Below, piece after piece: positions 56,740 through 64,000 of a DNA stretch of 64,000 nucleotides. The notes beneath the pieces are model-generated. The model had not been told where the DNA came from and did not search any database. It worked only from the letters and a program-made list of their open reading frames with translations. Source of the DNA: Calendula officinalis (Eukaryota; Streptophyta; Magnoliopsida; Asterales; Asteraceae); NCBI GenBank assembly GCA_963853835.1, contig OY970828.1:60442861-60506860 (forward strand). Reading direction: 5' to 3'. Both the position numbers and the translations under genes were made by a program. Position 1 is the first letter of the stretch. The number at the start of each line of letters is the position of its first letter.

Positions 56740-57075
56740 TCTCCAAAGCATCCATATAGCAGTTAGGTACTTTAATTACCGTATCATTTTTCCATTCCTT
56801 TCACACAAAACCGACCTAATCCATCAACTCGCTGATACCTTCTACATTTGTCATCACCACTTAAATCCATCAGAATACCGCACGCCAGGTGCACCTCGCT
56901 GCCTCACAAACCCATAAAACATGGTTCGCATCTTCAGTATCATTACCACAAATACTCTGTAAAATTGATACCTCAGTAGAAAAGGTATAATCTAGTCGGA
57001 ATACGATCTAATCCCAACTCTTCAAAACAAAATATCCACCTTCCCGGATGCTAATCCATTCCAAATTAATAATCT
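56740..57075 (-). pseudogene. LINE reverse-transcriptase C-terminal (zf-RVT) remnant
   Basis: The minus strand reads, with stops, WISIREGGYFVLKSW, RLDYTFSTE, ICGNDTEDANHVLWVCEAAR and CTWRAV. The C-x(n)-E(D/S)xxHxLxxCxxAxxxW pattern is that of the zinc-binding region at the end of plant LINE ORF2 proteins. One of the two leading cysteines of the motif is replaced (ICGND). The rest of the element is absent. Confidence 0.5.
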
Positions 57076-57890
57076 TTAATCACAACCTAAAGCTATGATT
57101 TTTGTTGTTAAAAAAAAGCTATGACTTTACGAATCTTGAAAAAATTACAATAATGTTTTATGCGAAACACATTTTCAAATTGAGCAAATATATTTTATAT
57201 GATACATATAAAAAAGTTACTTGTTAAAACGTAGTTCACATATTACGATAATTTAAATGCAAATCTAAAAGGGGAGGTGATTCGTACAAAATAATTTCCA
57301 TTCATGGAGAGTAGTCTTATATCAAATAACAATGATGCCCTTAGTGGGAGGGGTGAAATGAAAAATGTAATAAAAGGAAAGCAAGAACATGATTGTCATT
57401 TTAAATAAAATTATTCTGTATTAATAAAAACTGCTCTGTAAGAATCAGCAATGAATCAGCAGGATCTAAGTTTTCTTGTACACGCAACATCCCCTCAACT
57501 AACCTAACCGCTACTTGAATAGTCAGCATCATATTTCTTTTTCTTCACATATTACTGTATCTTGCGTAAAATTTATTATTTGTTCGTTGATTATTTGAAT
57601 GTAAGTTTTCATAATTAATATAGGTGATATTTTGTTTTTATCTAGAAAACACAAAAAAAATATATAAAAAAAAAATCCCTTTTGGCGATTAATGTTAATC
57701 AGCGGTACTAGGCTACTTGCAAAGCGAATGCTTTTCTGTGATTAGCTGACTCGCAACGGAAAACTATTTAGAAAAAAAACACAAGTATTTTGAATTTTTT
57801 TGAACGGCAAAATAAAAAGAGTACTGCGGAATAGAGTTTCGACATAATAATCACCTTCAACCGAGGCACCCAGAAATGCATTAAAATACT
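57076..57890. other. AT-rich spacer without a supported gene
   Basis: Nothing recognisable apart from A-rich runs near 57650-57680. Confidence 0.4.
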
Positions 57891-57891
57891 A

Positions 57892-58088
57892 CTCCCTCCG
57901 TCCCATTTTTATTGTCCAGTATACTATTTTAGTTTGTCCCACAAAGATTGTCTTTTCCTAAATTTCAACCAATCAAAAAACATTTAAATGGGAAAGAGAA
58001 AATTTGACTGGTGACATAGTATAATTAATGCACTTTTCTTAAACCGTGTGCTTTTTTGTAGTGGACAATAAAAATGGGATGAAGGGAG
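57892..58088. mobile_element. Stowaway MITE (197 bp) with TA TSD
   Basis: The ends are CTCCCTCCGTCCCATTTTTA and the complement of taaaaatgggatgaagggag. Both flanks are TA (57890-57891, 58089-58090). Further inverted similarity is ttgtcca / tggacaa. No coding sequence. Confidence 0.88.
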
Positions 58089-59168
58089 TATAACGTTTCT
58101 TTTAATAGTTTTGTTACTTTAGTTTTATAAACATAACGGTTCCTATAGATTTTGCATGAGTTAACTAGACAATGAAATGGTTTACGCTGCATGATTATAA
58201 ACGTGTTAATTGCTAGAATAATCCAACAATAGTGACGATGGCTAGTGGTGGATGGTTGTTGTAGTGGTAGTGATGGTGGGTGGTGGGTGATGGTAATGGT
58301 AACTAGTGAGACTTGAGAGTATGTGGTGGTAATTTCCACCTTTAAAGTCTAAGAAATTAATAAAAATAATTATAGTCAAGTAATGAATATATGATCTAAT
58401 AACTCAGTTGGTTGAAACATTATGTTAGTTACGTGGAGATCACAAGTTCAAGTTTTGAATGATGCAAACTTTAAAACATTGTATTAGTAACGCAAATGTA
58501 TTCACTGGAAATTAAGCCTTATGAATTTGAGAAAATTTCAAATAGATTATATATTAAAAAGATAAAAATAAAGATAATGAATAAAGATAAAAGATAATTG
58601 TATCACTAACTTGTTTTACATTTTTCTTAGCACTTCTCTTACTTGGATGTAGTGGTAATCCAAATGTTTACCTCTTGGTACATTGGAGAATTGTTTTCCT
58701 AATAAGTTTGCGTAGCAAATATAAAATGGAAAGATTCCAAAAGAACCTTCAATCGAAGTCTTTGAAATGTGAAAGAAGAAGAGAACAATTCAACAAAGAG
58801 CCATGGGACCCAAAACGGCGCAAACCCTCGTACGTCACAACCTTTGAGGCTTTGACCCCTTTTTTTAGGATGAATTTTGACCGTAGGAACATACATGTTC
58901 ACAATTACAAACAAATCTATTCACATTTTCGGTAATATTTAAGAAATAAAATTTTAGTTTTTGGGTTTCGTCTTAGTTTATTATTAATAAAACAAATAAG
59001 AGATATCAGAAAATGGGGATTAGTCATCTTATCTTACTTAATAAAGAATTAGATTCATAATAATGTTACTTACTCAACTAAAGGGTTTATAGCTCAGCAA
59101 CATCCCGTGTCTATGATATCCCGCGTGATTGTAAGTCCCGACGTGAAAAAAGAGATGTAGAGTTAGGG
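58089..59168. other. Spacer without a supported gene
   Basis: It contains a degenerate (GGT)n-rich tract at 58241-58295. The frame at 58675-58935 has no recognisable features. Confidence 0.4.
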
Positions 59169-59176
59169 GGCGTGTG

Positions 59177-59855
59177 TAGGGGTGTTCACTATTCGGATAT
59201 AACCGGATTGTCCAATTGGACACTTTGGATCGGACTATTTGGATTGGTTATTTGGTTTTTTGGATCGGTTTGGACTTGAACCAAATTAATAGTTTGGATT
59301 TCGGATTGGATTTGGTTTCTGTTGTGAAAACCGGATTGTCCAAAAAAATCGAATAGTAATATATAGTAAATTGATTTATATACTAACATTTGTTGGTTTC
59401 CATTGTAAGCAATTATGGTACTCATTTTCTTTACATGTCTTAAAGTAAATTGATTTATATACTAACACTTGTTCCATTTTATATTATATCAGTTGGCGAT
59501 GTAACAATCTTTTTGGAGTTTTTGATAAAGTTGATGTCAAGATTTTTGCATATATGATTGTAAATGTCACAAGCTATGAATTAGACTTGTTTTGATGTAC
59601 AAAGTAGTTTATCATTTTGGAATTTTACATATCAAACTTAATATTATTTATGTTATATACTTTTGTAGTATTTTGAAAATTTTAAGGAAAAACCAAATTG
59701 ATCAAACCAAACCAACCAAATTGTTATTTGGTTCGGATCGGTTTGGTTTTCGAATTAGTTTGGACGGTTCGGTTTGAGCTTTTGAAAAACCGGACTTTAT
59801 TTGATTTCACCTATTTGGTTCAGATAAAACCAAACCGTCCAAACGAACACCCCTA
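59177..59855. mobile_element. hAT MITE with perfect 8-bp TSD (679 bp)
   Basis: The ends are TAGGGGTGTTCACT and the complement of ACGAACACCCCTA. GGCGTGTG is repeated at 59169-59176 and 59856-59863. The subterminal regions are rich in 'ggattgg' and 'ggttcgg' words. An internal direct repeat 'agtaaattgatttatatact' occurs at 59365 and 59445. Confidence 0.92.
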
Positions 59856-59863
59856 GGCGTGTG

Positions 59864-60305
59864 TGTTAGTCGTTCAAAAAAAATTATCAATTACTCAATT
59901 CCACTCTAAACAGCTAATTTGGTAATGACTTTAACACTAAGAGTGTCCGAAATGATCTCATATAGGTTACGAGTTTCATCCCTTTCCTATTTAACATTAC
60001 CGGACGGCTAGGATATTTTCAGAAATGACCACGACAACGGTTAAACGGCCTACATTACGAATAAAGCTCGGCCTGGAGGTGTCCATTATAAACAAGAATA
60101 CCCTTCATTGAAAAAAAAAACTCTAATCAGTCCATCAGAGAAGGCAACCGGAGGCAGAGGTTGGTGATGGATCGACTTTTCAGGGGTTTGGTGGCACGAC
60201 GATAATGGTTAATGATTATTGTTTGAATTCAAAGAGATAGATGTGGGTGGTGAGTCTGGCGGAAGAACATGAATTAAAGAGAGAAAAGAAAAAAAATCAA
60301 TTAAT
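59864..60305. other. Spacer without a supported gene
   Basis: No recognisable coding region. A short G-rich stretch lies at 60140-60260. Confidence 0.4.
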
Positions 60306-60541
60306 GGAGTAAATTTCACAGATGGTCTCTGTAGTTTATCACTTATTACATTCATAAAACCTTATCTTCGTTTATAACAAAAGGCCAAAAGGGTATCTTC
60401 GTCATTTATAAAAAGTTAAGGGCAGTAGGGACCATGAGTGTAACAAATTGTATATACTAGGGACGTCCAGTGTAATAAATCAAGTTCAGGGACTGTGAAT
60501 GTAATAAGTGTCAAACCACATAGACATTCCGTGTAATTTAA
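60306..60541. mobile_element. Long-TIR MITE (about 235 bp)
   Basis: The left arm (gtaaatttcacagatggtct.. to acttattacattca) and the right arm (..gaatgtaataagtgtcaaac to cgtgtaattta) are inverted copies about 45 bp long. The interior has phrases such as 'gtgtaacaaattg' and 'gtgtaataaatca' in direct orientation. Confidence 0.75.
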
Positions 60542-60544
60542 TCA

Positions 60545-61764
60545 AGGGTAAATTATAGTTTTTGTCCCCGACCTATGGCCGATTCGGGGTTTTTGTCCCT
60601 AATCTTTTTTCTTCCGTTTTTTTGTCCCTTAAGTTTTTCAAATTCTGGAAATTTGTCATTCCGTCCATTTTTGGCCGTTAACTGACGAAAAATGCAAGGC
60701 ATGTGAGGGCATTTTGGTCATTTTCACCATTCTTCATCTTCTTCATCTAGAATTTAGAATCTAGAATTATCAATTACACCACCTAACAGTTTGAATCCCC
60801 CAGATCAATTAACCAAGGCATATGAAAACTAAGAAAATCTCATCAAGAAAACTTAAATTATGCGTCAACAAAAAACACACACACTAAAGGCGATTTACTG
60901 TGTGTAATCGGAGGTGGCCGGATTCCGGCCAATCCAACAGTTGGATCTGCCTGATTTTTGTTCCATGGTGCTCGGAATTGGTTCTTCTAATCAAATATGA
61001 AGTCCAAACATAACACTCGTAGCCAGAAGAAGCCTGTAATCACGGTTGCTCCCTGGTTCGACAAAACGCAGCAGCCATCGGAGGTAGTTGCAGCTGGATC
61101 TGGGTCGTCGGACAGGTCTCAATCAACTCGAAATGATGTTATTAGGGGGAGTACTCCCTCGATTCAACATCCACTTCCTTCTAACTCGTCGGATCTAGAA
61201 ATCCCAAAAAATCACCCTTACCGTCGCCGTCGACTGTTCCGGCGGATTCCGGCCAAATTGGTGGTCGTGCTTGGTCGGAAAATGTTCAGGGAAGTGAGGG
61301 GAGTATTTTACCTCAACTAATTTCAGTTTCTGAACGCCGGAATCTGCTCGCCGGAATCTGGATCTAGGGTTATTACGCCGGAATCTGCTCGCCGGCAGGA
61401 TAACCGCAATTCCGGTGGGGGGTCCTTCACATGATTCTGCTCGACTTGATGAGGGGAACAAGGATATGCAACCAATTGGGACTCCAGTTAAGTATTTGGG
61501 TTTCGATTTGGGACCTTCGCCGACTTGCATCTGGGTTTTTGATGAAGATGATGAAGATGAAGAAGATATAAAAGAAAAGGAGTTAAAGTAGGGGTAATTT
61601 GGGGAATTGACAAAAAAAATCGTCTAGTTAACGGCCAAAAATGGACGGAAGGACAAATTTTCAGAATTTGAAAAACTTAAGGGACAAAAAAACGGAAGTA
61701 AAAAGATTAGGGATAAAAACCCCGAATCGGCCATAGGTCAGGGACAAAAACTGTAATTTACCCT
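60545..61764 (+). mobile_element. MULE-like element with about 160-bp TIRs (1.22 kb)
   Basis: 60545-60705 and 61600-61764 are inverted copies: AGGGTAAATTATAGTTTTTG.. on the left, ..CAAAAACTGTAATTTACCCT on the right, with matching 'gccgattcggggttttt' and 'gtccatttttggccgttaac' blocks. TTAATCA flanks both sides (60538-60544, 61765-61771). The interior carries a reading frame of unknown origin. Size and long TIRs fit a non-autonomous or gene-carrying MULE, though MULEs usually duplicate 9 bp rather than 7. Confidence 0.8.
60997..61320 (+). CDS. Hypothetical reading frame inside the MULE-like element
   Basis: The 107-codon frame starts MKSKHNTRSQKKPVITVAPW and is rich in Ser, Arg and Pro (SGSSDRSQSTRN, YRRRRLFRR). 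It ends FREVRGVFYLN at TAA 61318-61320. No domain or membrane segment is recognised. Base composition is more GC-rich than the flanks and the frame fills the middle of the element, so it may be part of a captured gene. A second coding-like stretch in another frame (TPVKYLGFDLGPSPT, then an acidic DEDDEDEED tail, to about 61590) follows, which suggests one longer protein broken by frameshifts. Confidence 0.35.
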   Translation: MKSKHNTRSQKKPVITVAPWFDKTQQPSEVVAAGSGSSDRSQSTRNDVIRGSTPSIQHPLPSNSSDLEIPKNHPYRRRRLFRRIPAKLVVVLGRKMFREVRGVFYLN

Positions 61765-61771
61765 TTAATCA

Positions 61772-62904
61772 ATTTTCAGATTGGGGTTTCCACTATTCAT
61801 GATCACACATACCGATAAACTCAAGCATCATTGGCTTGGTCAGCCTTTACCTGACCAACTACCTAATACTACGCAGGCTCATCAAACAGCGCTTTTTAGC
61901 TTTCTTCAGGATTTGGCCCGAACTGTTCGGCAGATTCCCACGCGTTACGCACCCGTTCGCCACTTTGTTCTCAACTCTTCTCACCTCCTGGGCGAGACAA
62001 GCTACCTTTAGATATATTAACCTGAGATATTAAGCTCCACAACCGAAAACACTAGCAAATGTAACCTTGTCTCGAGTAACTACATTGCCATAAAGTTTAC
62101 GATGAACAAATTTGATTTTGAAACCCAAATCTAATTAGAAGGCCGTTAAGATTTGCATAAAATCCCTTTCATTTCTCTGACTCTATTCTACAAAGGGAGT
62201 GATATTAACACTACATTAATTAAATTATATATCACACATTATGCTTTAATATAATTATACAGCTTTAGAAAATGTACAGTGTGATATAGGAAGTAATTTT
62301 TGTGGTGTGAATATCAATTCTCATTCCACAATCGAATTTGTTATTATCTGCAAATTTGAAGTGTGGAATTCTCGTATTATGATAAACCTATTAAATGTTT
62401 ATAAATCGGGTCTCAAATTTATCATATGTATTGAATTTTAAGCCTAAAACGTTTAAAAGGAAAAGAAAATCACAAGGTTGTAACTCAAACTTCTCTTACG
62501 TTGCTTCCATGTGGTCGTTGAACTTTTTTTCTGTCTATTTCCTATGCTTCACTTCCGAATCTTGCTCCCTCACATGCTTACAAGCTCGTTTAGCCTTATT
62601 TCTTCCAATGGGTCGGCGAGAGGGCATGATGAGGTTTAGTAATAGCAATTCTTATACTACTATATAAAAACCCGTCCACAGTAGCGCCTAGCACTTATCA
62701 GGACTCAAAGCTTTCAAAGTTTTGATATTTGTATTTTGATTTAAATTAAATAATATGAGAAAAACAGAATTAGAATTTAGAAAGCCATACCAAATATTTA
62801 GTTGAAGATTTCAAGTCTCAGTTTCCACGTTTCTGACGAAGTGGCAATGCTTACACCCCTTTTCTTCTAGATGAAATATTTGACTAGACTCTTTATGAAA
62901 CTCT
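61772..62904. other. Spacer without a supported gene
   Basis: AT-rich. Overlapping frames at 61781-62033 and 62395-62667 show no recognisable family. Confidence 0.4.
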
Positions 62905-63814
62905 CTTGGAAAAAGTTGTGATAAAATGATTTTTCACCAACTTTGGACCTATATAATTATACATATATATATTATATATAGTTATTGGTTGGTAGCTTTG
63001 TGTTCTCCTTCGTGAGAGCTACGCAACGGTATATAGCATGTCCAAAGTCGAGTTGTGGTGAATGAGATATCGACTCTCAAAGTAGGGTGTTTGATACAAG
63101 AAATCTTGGAAGTGGGGGAGTATCCCACATTGGAAACTACTCTCAAGTGAAGTTATCATGATTGACTATAAAAGTTAAATGATAAACTTGCGGATCCGCT
63201 TATGAAAAAGGCTTAAGTAGAGAGTTAGTATGGAATGGGACTAAAGCCCTTGGAATAAAAATTTATGCGAAGGAAACCTAACCTAGTTGACTGGAGATCC
63301 CAAGATCTAGGTTCAATAGGACAACCTAATTGTATAAACGAAGGGATGTCACTGTGGGGGTAACGGAATTCCTCCAAACATTCTTAAAGGGAGTATATTG
63401 TACTACTTCCTAGTCCATTCCTAGTTCAGTGACAATGAGGATAAGCACTATGGCTTTTAATGATTCGGGATAGAGAATCACCTATGTGAGAGAGAAGTGG
63501 GGTCGCTTCGAATGGGATTGTTGGGCACAATTCTTAGTAGCTCTCGCAGAACCAGGTAGTGTCCATGACCAAGACAGGCACGATAAGAGGATATGAACAA
63601 GTTAGGGAGAGTCTTGCGAGAATGTATACTGTCGTCTACACAAAAGGCGGATTCAGTTCAAGGACATCGCGTCTACTGACTGCTATGAGACTAAATGTGC
63701 TTCTCAAGGGAGGGTTCAAAGGCTAACACCTAGCTATCCTTTGCAAGACTTGACTGTTGAACATTTATCGATGTTTTGTGGTGTTTTCAATCGATCTCTA
63801 TTCATGTGGGGGAT

Positions 63815-64000
<186 letters not shown>

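Noticed and set aside
58025..58339. 104-codon minus-strand frame
   Set aside because: It overlaps a Stowaway MITE end and a GGT-rich simple repeat and shows no family features.

Overview
This 64-kb window is nuclear DNA of a flowering plant, most likely a eudicot. It is AT-rich, has intron-containing genes with GT..AG junctions, and is packed with plant-type mobile DNA: Copia and Athila/Tat-like Gypsy LTR elements, Helitrons, hAT, PIF/Harbinger, Stowaway and MULE-like elements. I see no bacterial or organellar gene organisation. The species cannot be fixed from the sequence alone.

Only one ordinary host gene is recognisable: a three-exon tonoplast aquaporin of the TIP2 (delta-TIP) type at 25164-26652 (+). 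It appears broken. A perfect 41-bp tandem duplication in exon 2 shifts the frame and gives an immediate stop, and the second NPA pore motif reads KPA. A decayed tandem copy of its last exon follows at 27190-27690.

Layout. 1-13412 is a nest. An Athila/Tat-type LTR element (tRNA-Asp-like PBS at 1516, PPT near 12021) is interrupted by a complete but defective Copia element (2807-11861, TSD TAAAT). That Copia element carries a 2.7-kb Helitron (3502-6232) with an RPA-like OB-fold gene fragment and a tRNA-derived trimer, plus a hAT MITE (9330-9725) in its reverse transcriptase. 13400-15220 holds a captured exon and a broken PIF/Harbinger transposase. 18358-23398 is two back-to-back minus-strand Helitrons, the second with a doubled 5' end and a captured exon. 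25-27.7 kb is the aquaporin locus. 27.9-40 kb is a diverged direct duplication of a non-coding, transcription-unit-like segment, and between its copies lies a 5.2-kb satellite of about 150 units of 35 bp, each with a 7-bp-arm hairpin.

42463-46966 is a 4.5-kb terminal-inverted-repeat element filled with about 30 copies of the 14-bp palindrome AATCACATGTGATT. Some sit in a 133-bp tandem array and others are scattered through the intron of a small two-exon reading frame. 46976-55855 looks like a gene-capturing Helitron (ends inferred). It carries intron-containing, same-strand fragments of enolase, elongation factor Ts, an ADP/ATP carrier and a PBS1-like receptor-like cytoplasmic kinase, all disabled. 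56-64 kb holds MITEs, a LINE remnant, a long-TIR MULE-like element and a deleted Copia element.

The genes do not form a pathway. The biology here is transposon nesting, gene-fragment capture and tandem-repeat growth beside one damaged aquaporin gene. All similarity statements come from reading translations against remembered family features; no database search was run.
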